The position numbers and the translations under genes were made by a program. The notes under the pieces were generated by a model, which saw only the letters and a list, made by a program, of their open reading frames with translations, ran no database searches and was not told the origin of the DNA. Below are positions 49,667 to 58,296 of a stretch of DNA of 64,000 bases, piece after piece. This stretch comes from Psychrobacter sp. P11F6 (lineage in GTDB: Bacteria; Pseudomonadota; Gammaproteobacteria; Pseudomonadales; Moraxellaceae). The stretch covers positions 2,624,574 through 2,688,573 of the forward strand of contig NZ_CM003594.1 of the NCBI RefSeq assembly GCF_001435295.1. Direction: 5' to 3'. Positions within the stretch are counted from its first letter, which is position 1. Each line of letters starts with the position of its first letter.

Positions 49667-50068
49667 TTATTCATTGACAAAGGCTATCTTTGTAAGTCCT
49701 GCTTGACTGGCAGCGGCTAGTACTTGAGCGACCGTGTCATACTTACTGTCTTTGTCAGCACGCAATTGTACAGAAGGGTCTTTACCTCCAGCACTTTGCT
49801 GCTGTAACCGTGCCTCTAACTCCTCCATGCTAATCGCATCGCTGTCCCAAAATATCCCTGCGTCTTTATCGATGCTAATTTGAATAGCCTCTGGTGGCGC
49901 CTCATTTAACGCAGCGCTGGTCTTCGGTAACTCTAGTGGCACTGTCGGATTCAGTACGGTCGCCGTCAATAGAAATATAATCATCAATACCAGCATGATG
50001 TCGATAAGCGGAATGAGGTTCATCTCACTCATGCTTTGACTGTCATCATCACCCAATTGAAATGCCAT
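49667..50068 (-). CDS. exbD: biopolymer transport protein ExbD
   Basis: ExbD is the bitopic stator subunit of the TonB energy system. From the ATG at 50068 it is 133 residues; a TTG four codons upstream also opens the frame, but GAGAG ~6 nt before the ATG favours 50068. The short cytoplasmic N-terminus is followed by the transmembrane segment SEMNLIPLIDIMLVLMIIFL, with the essential Asp in LIDIM. The periplasmic part contains VPLELPKTSAALNEAPPEAI. It lies 82 nt after exbB in the tonB-exbB-exbD series, which has a Fur-like box upstream. Confidence 0.95.
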   Translation of the reverse strand: MAFQLGDDDSQSMSEMNLIPLIDIMLVLMIIFLLTATVLNPTVPLELPKTSAALNEAPPEAIQISIDKDAGIFWDSDAISMEELEARLQQQSAGGKDPSVQLRADKDSKYDTVAQVLAAASQAGLTKIAFVNE

Positions 50069-50150
50069 AATTACTCTCAATACATTTGGTTATTCGCAAT
50101 ATAGCTCGCTTGGCTATCGCCTAACGGACTGTCCCATCAATGGATAGTCG

Positions 50151-50840
50151 TTAAGGCTGCGACGCGGCTGAATTATGATAATGAGTCACTTGCTGAGCAT
50201 CTGCTGTGTTTGAGTGCATACCCTTTGCTAACGAATCTTGGGTAACAGTCGATTTGCTGTCCGTTAACGGCTGCTGGGTAACGACCATTTCGGCAGAACG
50301 TGCCAATAAGTCATGCGCTCTATCGTTGGCGTGATACATCACACGGCGATTGATACGCACTGCAAGGTTATAAAACACCACGGCTGGAATCGCCACGGCG
50401 ATTCCCAAACCTGTCATGATAAGTGCTTCACCGACTGGCCCTGCCACTTGTCCCAAGCCTGCTTGCCCACTCATGCCAATATTATGCAGCGCATGAAAAA
50501 TTCCCCATACCGTCCCAAACAAACCGATAAATGGCGCAATTGCGGCTGTCGTCCCAAGAATAGGTAAGCCGCGCTCACTGGCAAAACGGTAACGACCAAT
50601 ATGCTTGAGTAAGATCTGCTCAGTAACCAAACGGCGAGTAGTGGCATCTGCTGCTATCATCTCAGCCTGTTTTACTTGAAGCTGCTGACTCAAATCCTCT
50701 GCAACATTGGCGGCCAATTTGCGGCTTTGTAGCACACGAATGATGCCTGTCACCCAAGAAAGAATAGATAAAGCAAGCAACAAAAAGAACAACGTTTTTG
50801 TCACCATGTCGCTGATTTGCCAGTATTGCATAAAGTCCAT
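50151..50840 (-). CDS. exbB: biopolymer transport protein ExbB
   Basis: ExbB is the MotA/TolQ/ExbB-family inner-membrane proton channel subunit that energises TonB. The 229-residue product has the first transmembrane helix at ~14-32. The signature ERGLPILGTTAAIAPFIGLF-GTVWGIFHAL and the helix ALIMTGLGIAVAIPAVVFYN follow. The C-terminal tail is polar. AGGAG lies 7 nt before the ATG. It sits between tonB and exbD; gaps of 78 and 82 nt suggest one operon. Confidence 0.95.
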   Translation of the reverse strand: MDFMQYWQISDMVTKTLFFLLLALSILSWVTGIIRVLQSRKLAANVAEDLSQQLQVKQAEMIAADATTRRLVTEQILLKHIGRYRFASERGLPILGTTAAIAPFIGLFGTVWGIFHALHNIGMSGQAGLGQVAGPVGEALIMTGLGIAVAIPAVVFYNLAVRINRRVMYHANDRAHDLLARSAEMVVTQQPLTDSKSTVTQDSLAKGMHSNTADAQQVTHYHNSAASQP

Positions 50841-50918
50841 GTAAGACTCCTTTGTATTTTATTACCATTGTTCGATTATTTGCGATTGCGCCGATGCTTG
50901 GTACTAATAACCATGTAT

Positions 50919-51893
50919 TTATGGCACATTATAAGTAACAGGTAATGTCACATTACCGACGACTGGCACGCCATTTTTAGTAAAAGGTCTGAATTTTCCA
51001 GAGCTTACTTGACGCTGCGCCTCTTTATCTACTATTGAATTGCCTGAAGATTGAGCAACGCGGGCACTATCAATACCGCCCTGCTTATTCACTCTTAATA
51101 TCAATACCACTTTGAATGTATCACCCGAAGATGCTCTACGAGCGGCTCGAGTAGGAAAGCTAAAGTTTGGCGCTGATGCCCAGTCTGCAGCACTAGCAGT
51201 AAAGCTCACGGGTTCATTACTTGCAGCGGCTGCTGCTTTTTGCGCGGCATCTTTAGCCGCTTTGTCTTCTGCTGCTTTTCTGGCATTCGCTTCGGCTTGA
51301 GCCTCTCGGGCAGCCTTGGCATCGGCTATTTTCTTAGCGTCTTGCACTGCTCTATCATGGGCTTCTTGAGCGGCCTTTTGTGATTCTGCTGCTAGCATTT
51401 TACGTCGTTCTTCAGCTTCACGTTGACTATCAGCCATTGAGGTATCGACTTTCGATTCTACTATTGGCTTTTTCGACACCTCTTTTTTAATAATATCCGG
51501 CTTCTTTTTTTCTACTTTTACGACAGGTGCTATATCAGCCTTTTTGGCTTTTACCACCGGTTTTTCTGGTATATTTTGCTTAGCCTTCACTACTGGAGCT
51601 ACTTTAGGTTTTGACGGTGCCGGTTTTTTAGGTTCAGGTTTTGACTCTGTTTTAGGCGCTGCTTTTTTGGGCGTTACTTCCTGAACTTCTTCTACTTCAG
51701 GGATGACCGTTTTGACAGGTAACGTCATCATCTCTATCTCGATAGGTGGTGTGTCTTTTTTTGGTTCAACTTTTATCTCAGGCGTCTTGATCGCCACCAA
51801 TGCAACTGCCGTCAGCACGTGCAAGCCCACCACTATAATAATAGCTGCGAGTATCAATTTAAGTGGTGGCGCGTCTAAATCCGTTGAACTCAT
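50919..51893 (-). CDS. tonB: TonB protein with TolA-like helical midsection
   Basis: TonB carries proton-motive energy to outer-membrane receptors. The 324-residue product has one N-terminal transmembrane helix (~11-33, LKLILAAIIIVVGLHVLTAV) and a Pro/Lys/Glu-rich periplasmic region (~40-140). The C-terminal TonB domain has GDTFKVVLILRVNKQGGIDS, AQRQVSSGKFRPF and PVTYNVP. Between ~150 and 235 is an Ala/Lys/Glu/Arg-rich, probably alpha-helical stretch (AAREAQAEANARKAAEDKAA) more like TolA than classic TonB. A TolA-type protein is thus an alternative, but the exbB/exbD neighbours and the Fur-like box favour TonB. Confidence 0.88.
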   Translation of the reverse strand: MSSTDLDAPPLKLILAAIIIVVGLHVLTAVALVAIKTPEIKVEPKKDTPPIEIEMMTLPVKTVIPEVEEVQEVTPKKAAPKTESKPEPKKPAPSKPKVAPVVKAKQNIPEKPVVKAKKADIAPVVKVEKKKPDIIKKEVSKKPIVESKVDTSMADSQREAEERRKMLAAESQKAAQEAHDRAVQDAKKIADAKAAREAQAEANARKAAEDKAAKDAAQKAAAAASNEPVSFTASAADWASAPNFSFPTRAARRASSGDTFKVVLILRVNKQGGIDSARVAQSSGNSIVDKEAQRQVSSGKFRPFTKNGVPVVGNVTLPVTYNVP

Positions 51894-51946
51894 AACACCC
51901 TAATATTCATTAACCGAGGTAGAATGGCGTAGATAATAATGCAAAC

Positions 51947-51965
51947 GATAATTATTATCAATAAT
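51947..51965 (-). promoter_or_regulatory. Fur-box-like operator upstream of tonB
   Basis: GATAATTATTATCAATAAT matches the classic GATAATGATAATCATTATC pattern well. It lies 54 nt before the tonB start codon, overlapping the likely promoter. Confidence 0.7.
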
Positions 51966-52131
51966 AAATTTATAATAATTTTGCTTAGCAGGCAAATGAT
52001 CGGCTAATCATTTAGCGTTATTAATAAGCAAAATTTGCTTAGGCATTCGACCACCCTTTCTCAAATATCGCTATGCAGAGTTATTGTATTACAGCCGTCA
52101 CCAGCCATAAATAAAGTGACGTAATAAAAAC

Positions 52132-52166
52132 CATTATCATTTGTATTGATAATGAGTCTCAATTAA
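52132..52166 (+). promoter_or_regulatory. overlapping Fur-box-like sites upstream of the ABC operon
   Basis: The inverted repeat CATTATCA-N7-TGATAATG (52132-52154) overlaps GATAATGAGTCTCAATTAA (52148-52166). Both resemble Fur sites. They lie ~235 nt before the substrate-binding protein gene. Confidence 0.6.
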
Positions 52167-52226
52167 TTTATCATAGCCCCTAATCGACTGCGCATCTTTT
52201 AAGATTACAAAATCTCAAGATATTAA

Positions 52227-52237
52227 GGCGTGTTGAA
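52227..52237 (+). repeat. IS-end-like motif
   Basis: GGCGTGTTGAA repeats the core of the IS terminal repeat at 25376; flanking TTA and later bases also agree in part (17 of 23). No element is attached. Confidence 0.35.
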
Positions 52238-52399
52238 TGTCTCAATAGCTAAGCGTAAAAACAACCAATAAAAAATCATAACGTCAGAAGTAATAGCGTC
52301 GAGCATTGTAAACATTATACCGATGAGGTTCTTTTTACTTTTATATGACCGATTATTTGATACATCCTTTGTCCAACCAGCTGATATACCGAGTTATTT

Positions 52400-53449
52400 A
52401 TGTCTATTATTTTATTGCCTAACCGCTCTACTCCTTTTTTCAAACGCCCTTTGCTGACTGCTATGATGACCGCACTGGTTGCTACGATCAGTGTGACAGG
52501 TTGTAGCTCACCTGAATCTAACGACTCCGAGCCCGCGGACGCTAAGACTGAAAATCAAACAGCAGATAATGCCTCGAATGTCGCTAATAACGATGCGGTC
52601 TCTGTTGAAAAAATCACGGTCGACACGGTAAAAGGTAATGTCGACTTGGCAATGAATCCATCGCCGTTGGTGGTCTATGATATGACATTGATGCAGGATT
52701 TGGCCGCGCTTGATGTTGCTGTCGATGGCATGCCAAGCGGTCTAAAATTAGACAATTTACAGTCTAAGACACAGCCTGAACCAAAAACTGTCGGCACCGT
52801 ATTTGAGCCAGATCTTGAGGCGTTGAACGCGATGCAGCCGCAAGCTATCTTAGTCGGCTCACGCATGGCAGAAAAATATGATGCGCTGTCCAGTATTGCG
52901 CCAACGCTCGACATGACGATTGATACTGCAAATATCTATGAATCGAGCAAGCAGCGTTTGCATGATTTGGGTGCATTGTTCGGTAAAAGTGCTCAAGCAG
53001 CGAAACTGCAAGGCAATATCGATGGGCTCATTGATGAGACCAAAACATTAACCAAAGATAAAGGTAAAGGCTTAGTGGTCATGGTCAATGGCAATAAGCT
53101 GTCTGCCTACGGCGACAAATCACGCTACGGTTTCATCCATACCGTGCTGGATATTCCAATGGCAGATGACCAAATCGCCGATGCGCGCCACGGTCAGCCA
53201 ATCTCGTTTGAATACATACAAAAAACCAATCCAGACTGGTTATTCGTCGTCGATCGCAGTGCCGCCATTGGTGAAGATGGTGCTGGTGCCAAAGCCGTAT
53301 TGGACAATCCATTGGTCGCGCAAACCAACGCATGGAGTAAGAATCAAGTGGTTTACCTTAGCCCAGACTCATACCTTGCCTTTGGCGGTTATTACCAATG
53401 GATGCAGGATTTGACGATCATTAAAGAGGCTTTTGCTAACGCTAAATAA
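52400..53449 (+). CDS. siderophore ABC transporter, substrate-binding lipoprotein (FatB/YclQ-like)
   Basis: This periplasmic ferri-siderophore-binding protein is the first gene of a four-gene ABC importer. The 349-residue product has a lipoprotein signal ending SVTGC (C35), then an acidic linker. The class III binding-protein fold follows: PLVVYDMTLMQDLAALDVAV, GTVFEPDLEALNAMQPQAIL, RYGFIHTVLDI, EYIQKTNPDWLFVVDR and NQVVYLSPDSYLAFGG. This subgroup (FatB/YclQ) binds catecholate-type siderophores in known cases; the ligand here is inferred. Fur-like boxes lie upstream. The first permease gene is 117 nt downstream. Confidence 0.9.
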   Translation: MSIILLPNRSTPFFKRPLLTAMMTALVATISVTGCSSPESNDSEPADAKTENQTADNASNVANNDAVSVEKITVDTVKGNVDLAMNPSPLVVYDMTLMQDLAALDVAVDGMPSGLKLDNLQSKTQPEPKTVGTVFEPDLEALNAMQPQAILVGSRMAEKYDALSSIAPTLDMTIDTANIYESSKQRLHDLGALFGKSAQAAKLQGNIDGLIDETKTLTKDKGKGLVVMVNGNKLSAYGDKSRYGFIHTVLDIPMADDQIADARHGQPISFEYIQKTNPDWLFVVDRSAAIGEDGAGAKAVLDNPLVAQTNAWSKNQVVYLSPDSYLAFGGYYQWMQDLTIIKEAFANAK

Positions 53450-53454
53450 ATAAT

Positions 53455-53502
53455 ACGTTAAATAAGCAATATGCTACACAAGCAACATGTTAAATAAGCG
53501 TC
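53455..53502. repeat. three 16-bp degenerate tandem repeats
   Basis: Units of 16 bp at 53455, 53471 and 53487 (ACGTTAAATAAGCAAT type; first and third share 13 of 16) start just after the stop codon of the substrate-binding protein gene. Confidence 0.7.
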
Positions 53503-53566
53503 ATTCGTTTTTAGGCAACTGTCATGACTGTCAGTTGCCAACCCTCACTTTAAGCCAGTAGCTGAT

Positions 53567-54667
53567 ATGCCGTTATTTTCCTCTCGTGCGCAGACCAGCG
53601 TCAAAGCCCGCCCTACTTTACCAGCCGCATCAACGAGTTGGCAAAAAAGCGCAAGCCGTGGTCTAAGCTCTAAAAATCGCCGTACTTCTATACCGCCGTG
53701 GGTCATCAACACGGGCAGCCTCATTATTATGGGGCTTTTGGTGTTATTAAGCTTATCAATTGGTGTGGCTGATTTTTCATGGTCAGGTATATTTCACAGC
53801 CTTATCAACCATAGCGCCAACTCCGACAGCTCACTGCTACTGGTAAGTCGCCTACCGCGTACCATCGCTATTATCTTGACCGGTGTTTCCATGGCAGTTG
53901 CTGGGATGATTATTCAAGTGGTGCTCAAAAACCGCTTCGTTGAGCCATCGATGGTCGGTGCAACTCAAAGCGCCGCACTGGGATTATTGGTGGTTAGCCT
54001 GCTATTTCCAGCCAGTGCGCTCATTGTCAAGATGGGTGTGGCTACCATCGCCGCGGTATTTGGCATGATGCTGTTTATGCTGCTGATTCATCGTATTCCG
54101 CCGACGGATTTTTTGATGATCCCGCTAATTGGTATCGTCTTTGGCGGCATTATCGAGGCAGTAACGACCTTTATCGCCTATCAAACAGAATCGTTACAGA
54201 TGCTCAGCGTTTGGCAATTTGGTGATTTCTCTGGCGTCTTAGCAGGTCGTTACGAGCTGTTATGGCTGACAGGCGGACTGTGTGTGTTGGCGTATATCAT
54301 TGCTGACAAGCTGACCATCGTCGGTTTGGGTGACAATATCGCGCTCAATTTAGGCATCAGCAAACGACAAGTGACGTGGGTTGGCGTTGGTATGGTGGCG
54401 ATGATGAGTGCAGTTGTCGTTGTAACTGTTGGCATGATTCCTTTTATTGGTTTGGTCGTGCCTAATATCGTCAGCCGATTGATGGGGGATAAATTGCGCC
54501 GTAGCTTACCAGCGGTGGCATTATTGGGCGCTTCGGCAGTGCTATTGTGCGATATTATTGGACGCTCGATACGCTATCCATTTGAAGTGCCTGTGGCGAC
54601 GGTTTTTGGGGTTGTTGGTACGGTACTGTTTTTATGGCTATTATTACGTGCGCCTGCTGAACAATAA
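53567..54667 (+). CDS. siderophore ABC transporter permease 1 (FecCD family)
   Basis: A 366-residue inner-membrane permease of the FecCD/BtuC family with about nine to ten helices. Family motifs are LSIGVADFSW, VSRLPRTIAIILTGVSMAVAGMIIQ, FVEPSMVGATQSAALG, and the coupling region GMIPFIGLVVPNIVSRLMGDKLRRSLP. It begins with a ~45-residue Ser/Arg-rich polar N-terminus that is not usual for the family; an internal Met after it could also serve as the start. The protein should pair with the second permease. Confidence 0.93.
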   Translation: MPLFSSRAQTSVKARPTLPAASTSWQKSASRGLSSKNRRTSIPPWVINTGSLIIMGLLVLLSLSIGVADFSWSGIFHSLINHSANSDSSLLLVSRLPRTIAIILTGVSMAVAGMIIQVVLKNRFVEPSMVGATQSAALGLLVVSLLFPASALIVKMGVATIAAVFGMMLFMLLIHRIPPTDFLMIPLIGIVFGGIIEAVTTFIAYQTESLQMLSVWQFGDFSGVLAGRYELLWLTGGLCVLAYIIADKLTIVGLGDNIALNLGISKRQVTWVGVGMVAMMSAVVVVTVGMIPFIGLVVPNIVSRLMGDKLRRSLPAVALLGASAVLLCDIIGRSIRYPFEVPVATVFGVVGTVLFLWLLLRAPAEQ

Positions 54668-54783
54668 AATAACTCGCTATAAAGTTTTTTATTCATAACG
54701 ACTGATCAAACCTCTTTGCCTCTTCTCTCTCTTTTATCGTTGTTTTGTCTGATTAGATAAGCCTAGCACTATAGGATTTACGC

Positions 54784-55845
54784 ATGTTTTCACCGTCTAA
54801 GCCTAGCGCCACAGCCAATAACACTATAGATAACAGTGCTTCAGAAAATAACGACAAAACTACTTTTAGACAAAGTTGTGTTGCGCGACTCTGGACATTT
54901 ATAGTCAATCACCCAAAATCCATTGCCGCTATCATATTGCTGATCTCAACCATCCTATTTTTGACAGTCAATGTCAACGGCCATTGGGACTTTGCGCTAC
55001 CGCTGCGAGGTAAAAAGTTACTGGCGTTAATGGTGGTCGGGTATGCGATTGGCGTATCGACCTTATTGTTTCAGACTTTGACGCACAACCCTATTCTGAC
55101 GCCATCACTATTGGGTTTTGACTCGCTATACGTTTTATTACAAAGCCTGTTGGTTTTCTTTTTGGGCGCAATAAGTTTTACCAGTATCAATCCTCTTGCC
55201 AAATTCACCCTTGAAATTGTTTTAATGTTTGGCGCGTCATTATTATTATTTAAGCTGCTGTTTTCAAAAAGCAGTCAGGATCTGACGCGACTAATATTGG
55301 TGGGCGTTATCTTTGGGGTCTTGTTTCGTAGCTTATCAGCCCTGATTGCCAGATTGATCAATCCTGATGATTTCGTCGTCGTACAATCTGCCAGTTACGC
55401 GCAATTTAATACGGTCAATCCGCAGCTGCTTGGTATCAGCATTGTTATCTGTGCCATTAGCGCACTTTTTATCTGGCGCTGGCGTTATCAATGTGACGTA
55501 TTGATGCTTGGCAAATCACAAGCCATTAACCTCGGTATTAACTATCAACGCTTGGCATTTGGGCTATTAACGGTCATTGCGGTATTGGTCGCCACGGCAA
55601 CCTCATTGGTCGGTCCAGTGACTTTCTTTGGGCTGTTGGTTTGTGCGCTAACCAATCGTATCGCTCGGCATATGTATCACAGCGAGCGTCTGATATTGGT
55701 CAGTTTGGTGGCGATGATTTGCTTGGTACTCGGTCAGACGATATTTGAGCAACTATTGGGCATGGCGGGTGTGCTATCGGTCGTCATTGAATTGGCTGGT
55801 GGCTTGGTATTCTTAATATTGATTTTTATGACTCAGCGTCGTTAA
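54784..55845 (+). CDS. siderophore ABC transporter permease 2 (FecCD family)
   Basis: A 353-residue FecCD-type permease, partner of the preceding gene. Helices begin at ~40 after a polar N-terminus. Family motifs are LPLRGKKLLALMVVGYAIGV, FQTLTHNPILTPSLLGFDSLY, DVLMLGKSQAINLGINYQRL and VGPVTFFGLLVCALTNRIAR (coupling helix). The order permease-permease-ATPase after the binding protein matches the FatDC/YclNO type. A 15-bp repeat array follows its stop codon, within the 100-nt gap to the ATPase gene. Confidence 0.93.
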   Translation: MFSPSKPSATANNTIDNSASENNDKTTFRQSCVARLWTFIVNHPKSIAAIILLISTILFLTVNVNGHWDFALPLRGKKLLALMVVGYAIGVSTLLFQTLTHNPILTPSLLGFDSLYVLLQSLLVFFLGAISFTSINPLAKFTLEIVLMFGASLLLFKLLFSKSSQDLTRLILVGVIFGVLFRSLSALIARLINPDDFVVVQSASYAQFNTVNPQLLGISIVICAISALFIWRWRYQCDVLMLGKSQAINLGINYQRLAFGLLTVIAVLVATATSLVGPVTFFGLLVCALTNRIARHMYHSERLILVSLVAMICLVLGQTIFEQLLGMAGVLSVVIELAGGLVFLILIFMTQRR

Positions 55846-55858
55846 TATCGCGCTTATT

Positions 55859-55918
55859 TAGTAACCATTAACCTAGTAGCCAATCATCTAAAAACCATTG
55901 ATATAGTAATCAAAAATC
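55859..55918. repeat. four 15-bp degenerate tandem repeats
   Basis: Units at 55859, 55874, 55889 and 55904 (TAGTAACCATTAACC type) lie between the second permease and the ATPase gene. The units keep TAGTA-CCA-T positions. Confidence 0.75.
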
Positions 55919-55945
55919 AGATCCTTTGTAAAAATAAGAACCATT

Positions 55946-56716
55946 ATGATTAAACTCAATAACATCTCGCACCATATTGGCAAACAGCAAATTCTTCATA
56001 ACATTACGTTGTCATTACCAAGCGCCCAAGTGATCGCCTTGATTGGCCCCAATGGCGCGGGTAAATCCACCTTGTTTTCGGTCATGGCGCGCTTGCAACC
56101 GCTACAGTCGGGACAGGTCAGTTTCGCTATAGATAATGAGGAACGTGATATTGTTAGCTGTCATGCGCGAACCTTGTCCAAAACTGTGGCGATGCTTGGA
56201 CAAGACAACCAAGTACAAGGGCGACTGCGCGTGCATGAGCTGCTGATGTTTGGGCGCTATCCTTATCATCAAGGACAGCCGACGACTGATGATCAGCAAA
56301 AAGTGCAAGAAATTATCGAACGTTTTGAGCTTGCGCCATTAGCCGAGCGTTTTTTATCGACACTATCGGGTGGTCAGCGTCAGCGGGTGTTAATTGCGAT
56401 GATTGTTTGCCAAGATACGCCGTATTTATTACTCGATGAGCCGCTCAATAATTTGGATATGTATCATGCTGGGCGCTTGATGCGTGAGCTGCGTGAGTTA
56501 AGCCATACTCAGCAAAAAACCGTGGTCATTGTGTTGCACGATATCAATCAAGCTGCGCAGTTCGCCGATACCGTGGTCACTATGAAAGAGGGTCAGGTAA
56601 TGGCTGTCGGTCAACCTGCAGAGGTCATCACCCAAACAACCATGAAGGATCTGTATAACGTCGATGTTACCGTGCTCAGTCATCAAGGTCGCCCAGTGAT
56701 TGTCGATGCGGTTTAA
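55946..56716 (+). CDS. siderophore ABC transporter ATP-binding protein
   Basis: A 256-residue ABC ATPase, last gene of the importer operon. Walker A GPNGAGKST is at ~34-42, a Q-loop in MLGQDNQVQGRLRV, the signature LSGGQRQRV, Walker B LLLDEPLNNLD and the H-loop VIVLHDINQAAQF. It resembles FecE/FhuC-type iron-chelate ATPases. It ends 39 nt before the converging PepSY gene, with no obvious strong terminator in the gap. Confidence 0.94.
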   Translation: MIKLNNISHHIGKQQILHNITLSLPSAQVIALIGPNGAGKSTLFSVMARLQPLQSGQVSFAIDNEERDIVSCHARTLSKTVAMLGQDNQVQGRLRVHELLMFGRYPYHQGQPTTDDQQKVQEIIERFELAPLAERFLSTLSGGQRQRVLIAMIVCQDTPYLLLDEPLNNLDMYHAGRLMRELRELSHTQQKTVVIVLHDINQAAQFADTVVTMKEGQVMAVGQPAEVITQTTMKDLYNVDVTVLSHQGRPVIVDAV

Positions 56717-56755
56717 GTACAGTGTGTTCTATAGCCCATTTTTTATAGCTGATTG

Positions 56756-58165
56756 TTAATGGCTGGTTTCGCGTAATCGCTTCAAAGAGTTGTCTTTAAC
56801 CGTCAATTTTTGCCTTTGCTTTAACCGACTTTGACGCCCTTTGACCCATAAATACACACCTGTGCCAGATAAGACCGCCACGGCTAACCCCGTCAATGCT
56901 AAAAATATTTGATACAACAAATGAACTACGCCATGGCTGATATGTCCCATGTGTAGCGTTGCCATCCATTGATCAGCTTGATTACCAAATGAGCTTTGAT
57001 ACCCAAAATTAATACGCTCGATATTGCCTGTTGCGGCGTCAACCGTGATAGATGACGCACCGCCTTTTTTACCGATATCTTTATTGGTTTTAAAGCGCAT
57101 TTGCCATTGATTGTCCTCTTCTACCCAACGCACTCCCAATAGCTGCTGGACGTCGACGCCATTTTTTTGTGCGGCGATCTCTGCTTGCCTGCTTAAATAA
57201 GCAATACTATTAGCCTTGTCTACCTTATTAGTACTGTTCATATTAGTGCCAATAGTAGTCGCCTCATCACTACTAGATTCAGTGTTTATCGCAGGCTTAT
57301 TTTGTTTATTTCCTTTGCCTTCATCTCTACCTTCAAGTCCTACCAGCGCTTGCATTACAGGCTGATATACCGATTTTAAATTAAAACCAACACTCGACCA
57401 CGCAATGACAAACAATATGAGCCAGAGCCATAAGCCAAACGCATGATGCATGTCATAATTGAGCTTAAAAGTATTGGTTTTTCGGCGGATTTTCCAAGCA
57501 GGTAGCCAGCGTTTAAAAAATGAAGCGCGGGGTTTGTCAGATGATTTTCTCAATGCGGATTGTTGAGATTTATTGGCGCTAACTGCTCTTGGAAAGGTTA
57601 AATAGAATCCGATGAAACAATTAATCGTCCAGATTAAAGACACGATACCCAGTATTAATTTGCCGATATCACCTAGCAATAAATCTCGGTGCAACCAAAA
57701 TACCTTGTACATCGTATTGCGCCATGCCCACTCCTCTTTATCACGCGTACCGATGATTTCACTCGTAAAGGGATTGACATAGACCTCTTGAAATGGCGCT
57801 TTGGGCTGATTTTTGGCGCTTTCACCTCGGACTCTATCTACCGAAAAAACCGCTGATTTGTTAGGCTCTACTGACGTTGGCATACTAGAAAATTGATACT
57901 GTGGATAGGCACTGATGACAGCATCATGCAGTGTGGCGATCGGTAGTGGCGGCTTGTGTTGCGCCTCAATATTTGCCAGCTTGTGATTAAACACATCATC
58001 GAGCTCATCATGAAACGCCAATAGCGTGCCCGTGATACCAGCAATGATCAAAAAGGCGGCCATCGCAAGCCCAGTATAACGATGAATCCATAAACAGCTC
58101 TGACGCAACGTAGGGGGAAATGAAGTCATTAGTATTGGTTTTTTATTCATCGTTTCTTTATTCAT
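56756..58165 (-). CDS. PepSY-associated TM protein, putative siderophore-iron reductase
   Basis: A 469-residue inner-membrane protein with four main transmembrane helices: ~25-47 (WIHRYTGLAMAAFLIIAGIT), ~165-190, ~243-262 and ~425-447. Periplasmic loops contain a PepSY domain (ITVDAATGNIERINFGYQ) and His residues (HRDLLLG, MHHAFGLWLWL, HMGHISHG) that may bind haem. Such PiuB-like proteins accompany siderophore receptors and are thought to help reduce or release iron. It lies 131 nt downstream of the receptor gene behind a terminator, so it may use its own promoter. Confidence 0.85.
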   Translation of the reverse strand: MNKETMNKKPILMTSFPPTLRQSCLWIHRYTGLAMAAFLIIAGITGTLLAFHDELDDVFNHKLANIEAQHKPPLPIATLHDAVISAYPQYQFSSMPTSVEPNKSAVFSVDRVRGESAKNQPKAPFQEVYVNPFTSEIIGTRDKEEWAWRNTMYKVFWLHRDLLLGDIGKLILGIVSLIWTINCFIGFYLTFPRAVSANKSQQSALRKSSDKPRASFFKRWLPAWKIRRKTNTFKLNYDMHHAFGLWLWLILFVIAWSSVGFNLKSVYQPVMQALVGLEGRDEGKGNKQNKPAINTESSSDEATTIGTNMNSTNKVDKANSIAYLSRQAEIAAQKNGVDVQQLLGVRWVEEDNQWQMRFKTNKDIGKKGGASSITVDAATGNIERINFGYQSSFGNQADQWMATLHMGHISHGVVHLLYQIFLALTGLAVAVLSGTGVYLWVKGRQSRLKQRQKLTVKDNSLKRLRETSH

Positions 58166-58239
58166 TGGTTATTTTTATTGGTATTTAAAAAAAGTTGTAA
58201 TTGCTATCACATGCTTCGCCATTTACTGACCATAAAAAA

Positions 58240-58266
58240 GCCAGCTATCCTATACAGACAGCTGGC
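58240..58266 (-). terminator. terminator after the TonB-dependent receptor
   Basis: GCCAGCT (58240-58246) pairs with AGCTGGC (58260-58266). On the minus strand six U residues follow. It lies ~30 nt after the receptor stop. Confidence 0.85.
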
Positions 58267-58296
58267 CCTTTCATCTATCATCAAGTGACAATAAGA

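Larger units (their letters stand above)
51894..52399. other. divergent tonB / siderophore ABC regulatory region
   Basis: These 506 bases contain Fur-box-like sequences near each gene (51947-51965 and 52132-52166). An IS-end-like motif lies at 52227-52237. No gene is seen. Confidence 0.6.

Noticed and set aside
56717..56755. Terminator between the ABC ATPase and PepSY genes
   Set aside because: The 39-nt gap shows no convincing hairpin with T-tract.
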